Origin: Streptomyces sp. NBC_00353
GTDB taxonomy: Bacteria > Actinomycetota > Actinomycetes > Streptomycetales > Streptomycetaceae
Direction of reading: 5' to 3'
Length of the DNA stretch: 64,000 nt
Assembly: GCF_036108815.1 (NCBI RefSeq)
Contig: NZ_CP107985.1
Coordinates: 5,084,001 to 5,148,000, forward strand
Below are positions 1 to 8,423 of the stretch, in pieces; the first letter of the stretch is position 1; each line of letters starts with the position of its first letter. Made by a program: the position numbers and the translations under genes. The notes beneath the pieces are model-generated. The model was not told the DNA's origin. It saw only the letters and a list, made by a program, of their open reading frames with translations, and ran no database searches.

Positions 1-984
1 GACGGTCTTCTCCACCGCCAGGCCCGCGTCCGCCACGTTGGCGAGCAGTCCGTCCAGCTCGGCGAGGGTGGGCTGCGGGGCGTCCGGCGCCTCGTAGTCC
101 TCGGCCCGCACGACACCGAGGACCCGGCGCAGTTCGGTGAGGGCGGCGACGGCGTTCTCCCGGATGGTGACGAAGGCCTGCTCCAGCTCGGGCGGCGGGT
201 TCTCCACCCGGTACGGGGCGGCCTCGGCCTGGATCGCGACGACCGACATGTGGTGGGCGACCACGTCGTGCAGCTCGCGGGCGATGGTGGTGCGCTCCTC
301 CAGCAGCGTGCGCCGGTCGCGTTCCACGGCGGTGACGGTGCGCTGCACGGTCACCTCGCGCTCCGCCTCCCGGCGGGTCTGCACGACGGTCACCACGAGC
401 AGGGCGAACGCGGAGGCCACGGCCATCGGCCCGGTGGTCGACGAGTAGTGCCAGCCGAAGTTCTCCAGGAAGGTACCGAGCACCACGGTCAGGACCCACA
501 TCCAGGCGGCGGTACGCGGCCGGGTCCGGGCCGCGACCACGACGAGCACCACCAGGTGCGAGAGGAACATGCTCGGCACCCACGGCCAGTCGCCACCGGT
601 GATCACGGCTGTCACCGGAGTGAGCGCCATCGACATCCAGAACGCGCCGACCGGCCGGAACAGCGTCATCACGACGGTCAGCGCCGGGAGCAGCCCGGTC
701 AGGATGATCTCGATCCCGGACCAGATCCCGGAGCCGTCCGCCGAGCCGATGCCTATGCCTATGAGGGCCGTGATCAGCGCGGCCAGCCCGACCAGCGCGT
801 GCGGCGTCCGGGCGGCCCGCGCGCGCATCCGCTCGGACAGCCGCCGGGTCAGCGCCCCGTCGGTCCGCATGGGCGCCAGCGGACGGTAGGCGAACGCATC
901 GTGGAAGAGGTCCTGCCGCAGGCCGCCTATCGCCCCTGCGGCCAGCCGGAACTCGGGGCTTCTGGTCTTGGTGGTCTCGGTCAC
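1..984 (-). CDS. Two-component sensor histidine kinase, NarL/DesK type (partial at window edge)
   Basis: This is the N-terminal 328 residues of a membrane sensor kinase; its ATPase domain lies beyond the left edge. The start is GTG at 984, giving VTETTKTRSPEF. Several hydrophobic segments lie between about residues 55 and 170. They are followed by a short coiled region and a HisKA_3 dimerisation/phosphoacceptor box containing RELHDVVAHHM, with the likely phosphorylated His at residue 239. Kinases of this class phosphorylate a LuxR/NarL-type response regulator, which would lie to the left of this window. No sensory domain other than the membrane segments is visible, so the signal is unknown. 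Confidence 0.9.
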   Translation of the reverse strand, partial: MTETTKTRSPEFRLAAGAIGGLRQDLFHDAFAYRPLAPMRTDGALTRRLSERMRARAARTPHALVGLAALITALIGIGIGSADGSGIWSGIEIILTGLLPALTVVMTLFRPVGAFWMSMALTPVTAVITGGDWPWVPSMFLSHLVVLVVVAARTRPRTAAWMWVLTVVLGTFLENFGWHYSSTTGPMAVASAFALLVVTVVQTRREAEREVTVQRTVTAVERDRRTLLEERTTIARELHDVVAHHMSVVAIQAEAAPYRVENPPPELEQAFVTIRENAVAALTELRRVLGVVRAEDYEAPDAPQPTLAELDGLLANVADAGLAVEKTV

Positions 985-1115
985 GCTCCCAAGGTAGGCG
1001 GCCGGGCGCACCACGTCGTCAGCAGTGATACGGATCCTGCGGCGTCCATCGCAAGGACTACTGGACCCGGGAAATCACTGACAAATGCGACCGCCGGGTG
1101 CCCTCGGCGCCCCCT

Positions 1116-1991
1116 TCACCACGCCAGCTGGGCGATCTCCTCCGCCACCACCGCGCACGCGTCCGCCGCCGGATCGATCAACGGGAAGTGCCCGACCTCC
1201 TCCAGCAGCGTCAGCCCCACCGTCTCGCCCGCCTTGGCCGCCGCGTCCACGAACGCCTCGGCGACCGCGTGCGGCACGGTCAGATCGGTGCGTCCCTGTA
1301 CGACCGCGGTGGCGATACCGGTCGGCAGCAGCGCGGCCGGATCGGCGTACGGGCTCCGCGCGGCGAAGTCCTCTTCCCTCCCCAGGAGTTGCCCCACCGC
1401 GCCGGAGCAGACATCCAGCTCCACCGCCGTGCCGAAGTCGGCGATCGGCGCGAGGGCGACGACCCCGCGCAGCGGCGGCGCCGCGGCAAGCCGCCATGGT
1501 GACCCCTGCGGCAGTACGTGCCGGGCCGCGGCCCACAGCGCCAGCTGACCGCCCGCGGAGTGCCCGGTGACGACGACCCGTCGCGCATCGGCCTCCGGAA
1601 GCGCGACGGCCAGCAGCCCGGGCAGCGCGTCCATCGCCGCGGCGACATCGTCGAACGTCTCCGGCCAACGGCCGGCGACCGGACCGGAACCCCGCTGCTG
1701 CGGGAGCTCGCTGCCGCGCCGGTACTCGACGTTGGCGACGGCGAAACCGCGCCGGGCCAGGAAGTCCGCGAACGGCGTCACATGGAGCCGGTCGTACGGC
1801 CCCCGCCACGCACCACCGTGCAGGACGACCACGACGGGCGCCCCGGCCCGCCCGTCGCGCGGGGCGTAGAAGTCGATCACCTGGTCGGGATGGTCGCCGT
1901 AGGCGGCCGAGGCGTCGGGGGCGACGGCCGGATGCGAGAAGGCCGACTCGGTCTCGACTGCGTCCCGATCACGCGCGGCGGAATCCGACAT
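1116..1991 (-). CDS. Alpha/beta hydrolase, likely kynurenine formamidase
   Basis: This 291-residue alpha/beta hydrolase has the HGGAW oxyanion-hole motif (residues 58-62), a GHSAG nucleophile elbow (Ser145), an acidic candidate at Asp236 (GRTD) and His268 (EEVGHF). HGG-motif hydrolases include arylformamidases that convert N-formylkynurenine to kynurenine. The gene follows tryptophan 2,3-dioxygenase and kynureninase on the same strand, which supports that role and would complete the route from tryptophan to anthranilate. I chose ATG at 1991 (MSDSAARD); an in-frame start at 2081 would add 30 poorly conserved-looking residues. The formamidase assignment rests on motif plus context, and another carboxylesterase activity is possible. 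Confidence 0.72.
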   Translation of the reverse strand: MSDSAARDRDAVETESAFSHPAVAPDASAAYGDHPDQVIDFYAPRDGRAGAPVVVVLHGGAWRGPYDRLHVTPFADFLARRGFAVANVEYRRGSELPQQRGSGPVAGRWPETFDDVAAAMDALPGLLAVALPEADARRVVVTGHSAGGQLALWAAARHVLPQGSPWRLAAAPPLRGVVALAPIADFGTAVELDVCSGAVGQLLGREEDFAARSPYADPAALLPTGIATAVVQGRTDLTVPHAVAEAFVDAAAKAGETVGLTLLEEVGHFPLIDPAADACAVVAEEIAQLAW

Positions 1992-2100
1992 GCTGCTCCA
2001 ACCATCCGACAGAGGTGCCCAACTGGCCTGACCAGCGGGGACGGTATCAGCACGCGGTTCCGCGTCCCCACGGGGATTCACCGTGGGGACGCGGCAGGCG

Positions 2101-3339
2101 TCACACCTCGCCGAGCACCCCGTCGAGCGCCCCGCCCGACACCTCGCTCAGCACCTCACCCAGCACCCGCGCAGCCCGCTCCACATCCGCGAACCCCACG
2201 TACAGCGGCGTGAACCCGAACCGCAGCACATCCGGCCGCCGCAGGTCCCCGACCACGCCCCGCGCGATCAGCGCACGCATCACCGGCTCGGTGATGCCCG
2301 CGTCCACGCACCGCAACGACACCTGGCTGCCGCGCTCCACATGGGCCTGCGGCGTGACCGGAACGACCACACCCTCCGGCACATACGCCCCGACGCACTC
2401 CAGGAAGAAGTCCGTCAGGGCCAGCGACTTGGCCCGTACCGCCTCGACCGGCACCCCGTCCCACACGTCCAGCGCCGCTTCGAGCGCCAGCATGGACAGG
2501 ATGTCGGGGGTTCCGACCCGGCCGCGTACGGAACCGTCCGCGGGCGCGTACCCGGGATCCATCGCGAACGGGTCGGCGTGCGACGTCCACCCCGGCAGCG
2601 GCGAGTCGAAGGCCGCCTGATGCCGCTCGGCGACGTACAGGTACGCGGGCGAACCGGGCCCGCCGTTCAGGTACTTGTACGTACAGCCGACCGCCAGGTC
2701 CACGCCGTGCGCGTCCAGGCCCACGGGCAGCGCGCCCGCGCTGTGGCACAGGTCCCAGACGGCGAGGCCGCCCGCCGCGTGCACGGTCGCGGTGAGGCCG
2801 GGCAGGTCGTGCAGCCGGCCGGTGCGGAAGTCGACGTGGTTGAGCAGGACGACCGCGGTACGGGGCCCGACCGCGCCGGGTACGTCACCGGGTGCGACGG
2901 GGACGAGCCGGTGCCCGGTCATCCGGGCGGCGGACTCGGCTATGTACCCGTCCGTGGGAAAGGTCGTCGCGTCGACCAGGATCTCGTCGCGCCCCTCCGG
3001 CGCCAGCCGGCTCGCGGCGACGACGGCCTTGAAGACGTTCACGCTCGTCGAATCGCCGACGACGATCTGTCCGGCGGCCGCCCCGACGAGCGGGGCGATC
3101 CGGTCGCCGATCCGCTCGGGCGCGGTCCACCAACCGCTCTCGTCCCAGGACCGGATGCGCAGCTCGCCCCACTCGCGGGTGAGGACCTCCTGCACCCGGG
3201 CGGGTACGTGTCGCGGCAGCGCGCCGAGCGAGTTTCCGTCGAGGTACACACCGTCGTCGAGGGTGAACAGCTTGCGCAGATCCGCGAGTTCGTCGGCGGT
3301 GTCGAGTGCCGCGGCCCGCGCGGCAAAGGTCTCAGACAT
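2101..3339 (-). CDS. kynU: Kynureninase
   Basis: The 412-residue product is a PLP-dependent kynureninase, which cleaves L-kynurenine to anthranilate and alanine (and 3-hydroxykynurenine likewise). The sequence shows the N-terminal YLDGNSLGALP motif (about 32-42), the WDLCHSAGA segment with the PLP-ring-binding Asp (residue 196), and the Schiff-base lysine in GCTYKYLNGGPG (Lys222). The length is normal for the family. Its ATG overlaps the 3' end of the tryptophan dioxygenase gene by 8 bp, indicating translational coupling, and the likely formamidase follows about 110 bp downstream. The cytoplasmic operon degrades tryptophan or supplies anthranilate; no biosynthetic cluster is visible beside it. 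Confidence 0.95.
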   Translation of the reverse strand: MSETFAARAAALDTADELADLRKLFTLDDGVYLDGNSLGALPRHVPARVQEVLTREWGELRIRSWDESGWWTAPERIGDRIAPLVGAAAGQIVVGDSTSVNVFKAVVAASRLAPEGRDEILVDATTFPTDGYIAESAARMTGHRLVPVAPGDVPGAVGPRTAVVLLNHVDFRTGRLHDLPGLTATVHAAGGLAVWDLCHSAGALPVGLDAHGVDLAVGCTYKYLNGGPGSPAYLYVAERHQAAFDSPLPGWTSHADPFAMDPGYAPADGSVRGRVGTPDILSMLALEAALDVWDGVPVEAVRAKSLALTDFFLECVGAYVPEGVVVPVTPQAHVERGSQVSLRCVDAGITEPVMRALIARGVVGDLRRPDVLRFGFTPLYVGFADVERAARVLGEVLSEVSGGALDGVLGEV

Positions 3340-4180
3340 GGCTGCGCGCCGTCCAGAGCTCGGGGAACACGTTCTTCGTGGCCCGCTTCTCCAGCCACGC
3401 GACCCCGGCGGAGCCGCCGGTACCGGTCTTCGATCCCATCGCGCGCCGGGTGGCGACGAGGTGGTCGTTGCGCCAGCGCCACACCAGTTCGCCGACGTCG
3501 GTGAGCGCCTCGCCGAGCCGGACGAGCTCGTCGTACCGCTCGGGGTCGGAGTAGATCTCCGTCCAGACGGCCTCGACCTCGGGGGACGGCTCGTACTTCT
3601 GCGTCAGGTCGCGGCCGAGCACGGACTGCGGCACCCGGTGGCCGCGCCGGGCGAGCAGGGCGAGCACCTCGTCGTACAGGCTCGGCTCGGCGAGCGCCTT
3701 CTCCAGCTCGGCGTGGACGCGGGGCGCGCCCCGGTGCGGTACGAGCATGGACGCGGACTTGTCGCCGAGCAGGAACTCCATCCGCCGGTACATCGCCGAC
3801 TGGAAGCCGGAGCCCTCGCCGAGTGCGGCGCGGTAGGAGTTGAACTGGGCGGGGGTGAGCTGGGCGAGCGGCGTCCAGGACGCGTTGAGCGCCTCCAGTT
3901 CCCGTACCGACCGCTTCAGCGCATCGCGCGCGACCGGCAGCCGGTCCTCACGCAGGGCGTGCGCCGCGGTCTCCCACTCATGGACGATGACCGTGAACCA
4001 CAGCTCCATGACCTGGGTGGTGACCAGGAAGACCATCTCGCCCGGGTCGTCGGAGCGCAGGTGCTGGAGGTGGGTCAGGACATCCGCCTGGACGTAGTCC
4101 TCGTACGGAGTCGTTCCCGCGAAGTCCAGGTGCGGGGTGTCCGCACCGGTGGCTTCGGGGTCGGGGTGGATCGTCGACAT
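3332..4180 (-). CDS. kynA: Tryptophan 2,3-dioxygenase
   Basis: The product has 282 residues and the features of haem-dependent tryptophan 2,3-dioxygenase: the N-terminal PYEDYVQ segment, the helix FLVTTQVMELWFTVIVHE that forms the substrate pocket, and the C-terminal half with GDKSASMLVPHRG. The enzyme opens the indole ring of L-tryptophan with O2 to give N-formylkynurenine, the first step of the kynurenine pathway. It is the first gene of a three-gene set read leftwards, and its stop overlaps the kynureninase start. The start is ATG at 4180 (MSTIHPDPEA). No operator is obvious in the 80 bp upstream. Confidence 0.95.
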   Translation of the reverse strand: MSTIHPDPEATGADTPHLDFAGTTPYEDYVQADVLTHLQHLRSDDPGEMVFLVTTQVMELWFTVIVHEWETAAHALREDRLPVARDALKRSVRELEALNASWTPLAQLTPAQFNSYRAALGEGSGFQSAMYRRMEFLLGDKSASMLVPHRGAPRVHAELEKALAEPSLYDEVLALLARRGHRVPQSVLGRDLTQKYEPSPEVEAVWTEIYSDPERYDELVRLGEALTDVGELVWRWRNDHLVATRRAMGSKTGTGGSAGVAWLEKRATKNVFPELWTARSHV

Positions 4181-4287
4181 CGCTGTCTCCTCGACACGAG
4201 CTTCCGGGTAGCGGTCCGCCCCTTCCGTGAGGTGATGGAGCTCCGGTCCCCTGCCCGCATCCTAAGCGGACCCCGGGGAAACGTGCA

Positions 4288-4319
4288 GGCCCCGCAGACG
4301 GCGGTACGTCTGCGGGGCC
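4288..4319 (-). terminator. Rho-independent-type hairpin after the DUF3151 gene
   Basis: A 13-bp perfect stem (GGCCCCGCAGACG and its complement) encloses a 6-nt loop, just downstream of the leftward DUF3151 gene. It separates that gene from the kynurenine operon. Confidence 0.7.
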
Positions 4320-4340
4320 CGGATCACCGTCCCGGAGGTC

Positions 4341-4754
4341 CTAACCCAGGATCTCGGCGGCGGTCGGCGACGAGTCGCGGAGGAACGTCGAGCAGCGCTC
4401 GTACTCCTCCTGCTCACCGATCGACTGGGCGGCGCGCGCGAGGGCGTGCAGGGCGCGCAGGAAGCCGCGGTTCGGCTCGTGCTCGAACGGAACGGGCCCG
4501 TGGCCCTTCCAGCCGGCCCTGCGCAGTGCGTCGAGGCCACGGTGGTAGCCGGTGCGGGCGTAGGCGTACGACTCGATGACACGGCCGCCCTCGAACGCCT
4601 CGTCGGCGAGCTGCGCCCAGGCCAGCGAAGAGGTCGGGTACTTCGCGGCGACATCGGCGGGGGCCGTGCCGTTCGCGAGGAGCTCGCGCGGCTCGGGGTC
4701 GTCGGGCAGGTGGGTCGGGGGAGGTCCCCCGAGCAGGTTCTCGTGGATGGACAT
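4341..4754 (-). CDS. DUF3151 family protein
   Basis: This 137-residue cytoplasmic protein matches the actinobacterial DUF3151 family as I recall it: an N-terminal LLGGPPPTHLP motif, then a helical repeat-like body containing AWAQLADEA, SYAYARTGYHRGLDALRRAGW and GFLRALHALARAAQSIGE. Its molecular function is not known. I chose the start ATG at 4754 (MSIHENLLGG) because family members begin this way; the in-frame ATG at 4775 adds seven residues. It is transcribed alone and followed by a strong terminator hairpin. Confidence 0.85.
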   Translation of the reverse strand: MSIHENLLGGPPPTHLPDDPEPRELLANGTAPADVAAKYPTSSLAWAQLADEAFEGGRVIESYAYARTGYHRGLDALRRAGWKGHGPVPFEHEPNRGFLRALHALARAAQSIGEQEEYERCSTFLRDSSPTAAEILG

Positions 4755-4811
4755 GGGTTCAAGTGTGCCTGGCACATGCGCGTCGGGGGTAGCCGGGCGT
4801 CCTCGGATCGG

Positions 4812-6329
4812 TCAGGTCCGGCCCGGGTCCCCGTTCTCGTCCCGAGCGGGCTCCAGGGGAGGCGCCGCGACAGCGCAGTGCACGGTGCATTCGGGACGTG
4901 CCTTGCTCTTCCGGACCGCGGGCGGTGTCCGTACGGTCGCCCAGGCGATCACCGAGCCCAGCACCATCAGGCCGGCACACATCGGCATGGCCCGCTTGAA
5001 GGCCGCTGCGAACTGCCCGGCGTCGCGGTACGCCTCCGGGCCCATCCCGGCGAGCAGCGGCAGCGCGGCCACGGCGATCAGGCCTGCGGCGCGGGCGGCG
5101 GCGTTGTTGATCCCGCTGGCCAGCCCGGCCCGGGCGGTGTCGACGGAGGCGAGGACGGTCGAGGTGAGCGGCGCCACCACGGTGACCAGGCCGAGGCCGA
5201 GTACGGCGACGGCGGGCAGCACGTGCTGCACGTACGCGGAGACGGTGGCGTCGCCGGGCCCCACCCGCAGCATGAGCAGCATCCCGGCGGCGGCGAACAG
5301 CGGCCCGACAGTGAGCGGGATACGGGGCCCGATCCGCTGCCCCAGCTCGCCCGACGAGGCGGAGAACAGCAGCATCAGCACAGTGGTCGGAAGGAGGGCG
5401 GTCCCGGCGCCGAGGGCGGAGTACCCCGCCACGACCTGGAGCTGGATGGCGGAGAGGAAGAAGTAGCCACCGAGCGCCGCGTACACACAGAGCGTGACGA
5501 TATTGACCGCGGTGAACTGCCGGGACCCGAACACCGACGGCGGCAGCATGGGGTTCGCCCGCCGCCGCTCCACCTGCACGAATGCCACCCCGAGCAGGAT
5601 CCCGCCCACGGCCGCCCCGATCACCGCGGCGGACGCCCCCTGGCCGGGCGCCTCGATCAGCGCATAGGTCACCAGGGCGAGGGCGAGCGCGCCGAGCACG
5701 GCCCCCAGGACATCGAAGCGGCCGTGTGCGTGCGGGTTACGCGACTCGGGTACGTGACGCAGCGCGACCGGCACGCAGACGGCGGCCACCGGCACATTGA
5801 TCAGAAACACCCACCGCCACCCGGGGCCGTCGACGAGCCATCCCCCGACGAACGGCCCGATGGCGGCCCCCACCCCACCGAACCCCGACCACAGCCCGAC
5901 CGCGCGCGCCCGGTCGTCCGGATGAAAACTTGCCTGGATCAACGCCAGCGACCCGGGGGTGAGGAGCGCCCCGCCCACTCCCTGGAGGGCGCGGGCACCG
6001 ATCAGAACGGCGGCATTCGGCGCAACGCCGCACAGTAACGAGGCAGTGGCGAACCAGATCACTCCCACGACGAAGACCCGCCGCCGCCCGTAACGGTCCC
6101 CGAGCGCCCCACCGAGAAGGATCAGCCCGGCGAGCGTCAGCATGTAGGCGTTGACGGTCCACTGAAGGGCGGCCAGGTCGGTGCCGAGGTCCTTGCCGAT
6201 GCGGGGCAGGGCGACGTTGATGACGGTGGAGTCGAGCAGGGCCATGCTGGACCCGAGGACGGTGGTCAGGACGACCCAGCGCCCGGGTGCGGAGGCAGCA
6301 CGGATCTCGCCGGCCGGTGTCTCACCCAT
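4812..6329 (-). CDS. MFS transporter, DHA2 (EmrB/QacA) family
   Basis: The 505-residue protein has about 14 hydrophobic segments and the features of drug:H+ antiporters of the DHA2 group: motif C-like LDSTVINVALP (about residues 30-40), AALQWTVNAYMLTLA, and the loop motif GGALGDRYGRRRVF. It should export small hydrophobic or cationic compounds from the cytoplasm using the proton gradient; the substrate cannot be read from sequence. The start at ATG 6329 (MGETPAGEIR) places the first membrane segment about 20 residues in; longer in-frame starts add only low-complexity residues. It is divergent from the membrane protein at 6466, so the roughly 135 bp between them must carry both promoters. No adjacent TetR/MarR regulator is present. 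Confidence 0.9.
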   Translation of the reverse strand: MGETPAGEIRAASAPGRWVVLTTVLGSSMALLDSTVINVALPRIGKDLGTDLAALQWTVNAYMLTLAGLILLGGALGDRYGRRRVFVVGVIWFATASLLCGVAPNAAVLIGARALQGVGGALLTPGSLALIQASFHPDDRARAVGLWSGFGGVGAAIGPFVGGWLVDGPGWRWVFLINVPVAAVCVPVALRHVPESRNPHAHGRFDVLGAVLGALALALVTYALIEAPGQGASAAVIGAAVGGILLGVAFVQVERRRANPMLPPSVFGSRQFTAVNIVTLCVYAALGGYFFLSAIQLQVVAGYSALGAGTALLPTTVLMLLFSASSGELGQRIGPRIPLTVGPLFAAAGMLLMLRVGPGDATVSAYVQHVLPAVAVLGLGLVTVVAPLTSTVLASVDTARAGLASGINNAAARAAGLIAVAALPLLAGMGPEAYRDAGQFAAAFKRAMPMCAGLMVLGSVIAWATVRTPPAVRKSKARPECTVHCAVAAPPLEPARDENGDPGRT

Positions 6330-6465
6330 GCGAGCAGCATCGCCGCTACGGAGCGCTCCGGCCAGTCCAGGTCCGGCCGGCCCGCCCGTCGCCCGCGCCC
6401 GCGCCCGCAGCGCGTGAGCCCTGAGTAATGTGTGCGGAAATGTCCCGGTTCCGGAGATGGATTCC

Positions 6466-7116
6466 ATGGATGACGACGAGACCCGCTCCGCAGGCGCGGG
6501 TTCAGGCGCGGGTGCCGGAAGGGGCGCAGATGCGGGCGCAGGCACGGGTCCCGGCCCCCACCGCAGCCGCAGCGCCGCCATCGGCCAGGTGGTACCGAGG
6601 ACCGCCGTGATCGCCGGCGGCGGAGCGCTGGCGATCTGGGAGCCCGCCTTCACGCTGGGCGCCTACAACGTCGTCTTCTACTACCAACTGCTCACCCTCT
6701 GGGCCGTGTCGACCGCCGTGATGCTGACCGCCCTGCTGATGCGCGAACGCGGACCGCGGCACGGCTGGATGTACTGGGCCTGTCTGGCCCTGCCCAGTGT
6801 GTGGCTCGTCATCGCCGCCGTGGTGCCCCGCCACAACGGCTGGCCGGACAAGACGCTCTTCCTGGCGGGCGGCATCCTCAGCATCGTCGGCACCCCGCTG
6901 CTGGTCTGGGTGCTCCTGCACCTCCTGCTCTTCGGGGAGTCGGAGCTCTCCGGGCGCGAGCGAAGGACGGTCATCGGCGTCGTCGTGGCCGTCGGCGTGC
7001 TCGCCTACGGGCTCGGCCAGTTGAACCACGTCTTTCTCACCTGCGGGGACTTCGACATCAGCGGAAACAGCGTCCCCTCCGGTTGCCGGCCGGGACACGC
7101 CTCCCCGCTCGGCTGA
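6466..7116 (+). CDS. Hypothetical membrane protein
   Basis: I do not recognise this 216-residue protein. After an N-terminal low-complexity Gly/Ala/Arg-rich segment (about 1-45) it shows four hydrophobic stretches consistent with membrane helices (roughly 50-70, 80-100, 120-140 and 155-190), then a short tail with two cysteines (FLTCGDFDISG, SGCRPG). The start ATG at 6466 is preferred because CCGGAG lies about 9 nt upstream; ATG 6457 is the alternative. It is divergent from the MFS exporter. Codon use is typical of the region. No function is inferred. Confidence 0.7.
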   Translation: MDDDETRSAGAGSGAGAGRGADAGAGTGPGPHRSRSAAIGQVVPRTAVIAGGGALAIWEPAFTLGAYNVVFYYQLLTLWAVSTAVMLTALLMRERGPRHGWMYWACLALPSVWLVIAAVVPRHNGWPDKTLFLAGGILSIVGTPLLVWVLLHLLLFGESELSGRERRTVIGVVVAVGVLAYGLGQLNHVFLTCGDFDISGNSVPSGCRPGHASPLG

Positions 7117-7174
7117 CGCACGGCGCCCGGCAGGGAACGCGTTCACCCTTCGCCGCCGGGCGGGCAGTCGTCCG

Positions 7175-8365
7175 CTACCTCACGGCCTTCAGCGCCCGCA
7201 CCAGCGCCTCCACGCCCGCTTCGACCTTGCTCCGCGGGCACCCCACGTTGAGCCGCAGGAACCCCTCGGCCCCGTACACCGCACCCGGCATGATCGCGAC
7301 CTTCTCGCGCTCGATCAGCACCCGCTGCAGCGCCTCGTCGTCCACACCCAGGGGGCGCAGATCGATCCACGCCAGATAGCCGGCCTGCGGGGGCTGCCAG
7401 GACAGTTCGGGGAACGCCGCGTTCAGGCGTTCCGCGACCAGGGCCATGTTCCCGGCCACGTACGCGCGTACCGCGTCCAGCCACGGCCCGCCCTGCCGGT
7501 ACGCGGCTATGTGCGCGGTGAGCGACAGCACCGCCGGGGAGGCCAGGCCCTCCGCCGTCTCCATGCGGCGCAGGAACTCCGTCCGGTCGGCCGGATCGCC
7601 GATGATGCCGTACGAGCCGGTCAGCGCCGGGAAGTTGAAGGACTTGGACGCGGACGAGATCACCGCCCAGCGGGCGTCACCCGCCACCCGCGTCCACGGC
7701 ACATGCCGGTGGCCGTCGTGCACGAAGTCCGCATGGATCTCGTCGCTGATCACCGCGACCCCGTGGAGCGCGGCCAGAGCGGCCATGTCGACCAGTTCGG
7801 GCTCCGTCCACACCCGGCCCGTCGGGTTGTGCGGCGAGCAGAGCACCAGCACCTTCGCGTCGGGGCGCGCCAGTTCCCGTTCCAGCGCCCCGGTGTCCCC
7901 CACCGGCACGCCCCGCAGCTCGCGGCCGAGGCCGGTGATCGCCTTGCGGAAGCCGTCGTACGTGGGGGTGTGGACCACCACGCCGTCGCCCTCGGCCGTC
8001 CACATCTGGAGGAGCTGCGAGAACTGGCTGAGCACGGACGGGCCGTACACCAGCCGGCCGGTGTCCAGCTCGGTGCCGTACCGGGTCTCGTACCAGTGCG
8101 CGATCGCCGACCTGAAGTCGTCGTGCTGCCAGCTGGTGTAGCCGAGCACGCCGTGGTCGAGGCGGGTCCGCAGTGCGGTCAGGACCTCGGGGGCCGTCTC
8201 GAAGTCCATGTCGGAGATGGTGAACGGGAGCAGCCCGTCGACACCGAACCGGTCGGCGACCCCGTCCCACTGGACACACCAGGTGCCCCTGCGGTCGATG
8301 ACGGTGTCGAAGTCATAGCGCGCGTTCGCTTGCACAGTGGGCTCCTCGTGCTCGTTCTCGGACAT
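7175..8365 (-). CDS. MalY/PatB-type PLP-dependent C-S lyase or aminotransferase
   Basis: The 396-residue protein is a fold-type I PLP enzyme of the MalY/PatB group. The family's hallmark N-terminus is present (WCVQWD and PFTISDMDFETAPEV), with NPTGRVW at about 180, SDEIHADF at about 207 and the Schiff-base lysine in SSASKSFNFPAL (Lys241). Characterised members cleave cystathionine or cysteine conjugates by beta-elimination. A role in methionine or cysteine metabolism is therefore likely, but the substrate is not defined here. The gene lies just downstream of fba on the same strand and may be cotranscribed with it. Confidence 0.87.
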   Translation of the reverse strand: MSENEHEEPTVQANARYDFDTVIDRRGTWCVQWDGVADRFGVDGLLPFTISDMDFETAPEVLTALRTRLDHGVLGYTSWQHDDFRSAIAHWYETRYGTELDTGRLVYGPSVLSQFSQLLQMWTAEGDGVVVHTPTYDGFRKAITGLGRELRGVPVGDTGALERELARPDAKVLVLCSPHNPTGRVWTEPELVDMAALAALHGVAVISDEIHADFVHDGHRHVPWTRVAGDARWAVISSASKSFNFPALTGSYGIIGDPADRTEFLRRMETAEGLASPAVLSLTAHIAAYRQGGPWLDAVRAYVAGNMALVAERLNAAFPELSWQPPQAGYLAWIDLRPLGVDDEALQRVLIEREKVAIMPGAVYGAEGFLRLNVGCPRSKVEAGVEALVRALKAVR

Positions 8366-8423
8366 GCCGTGGGCCCGGCACCCCAGGGAGTACCGGGCCC
8401 ACGGCCGCCGTTCGTACCTACTA

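Noticed and set aside
250..1548. 432-codon plus-strand frame over the sensor kinase
   Set aside because: It is the shadow of the histidine kinase and the hydrolase; its product is His/Gly/Arg-rich without any domain.
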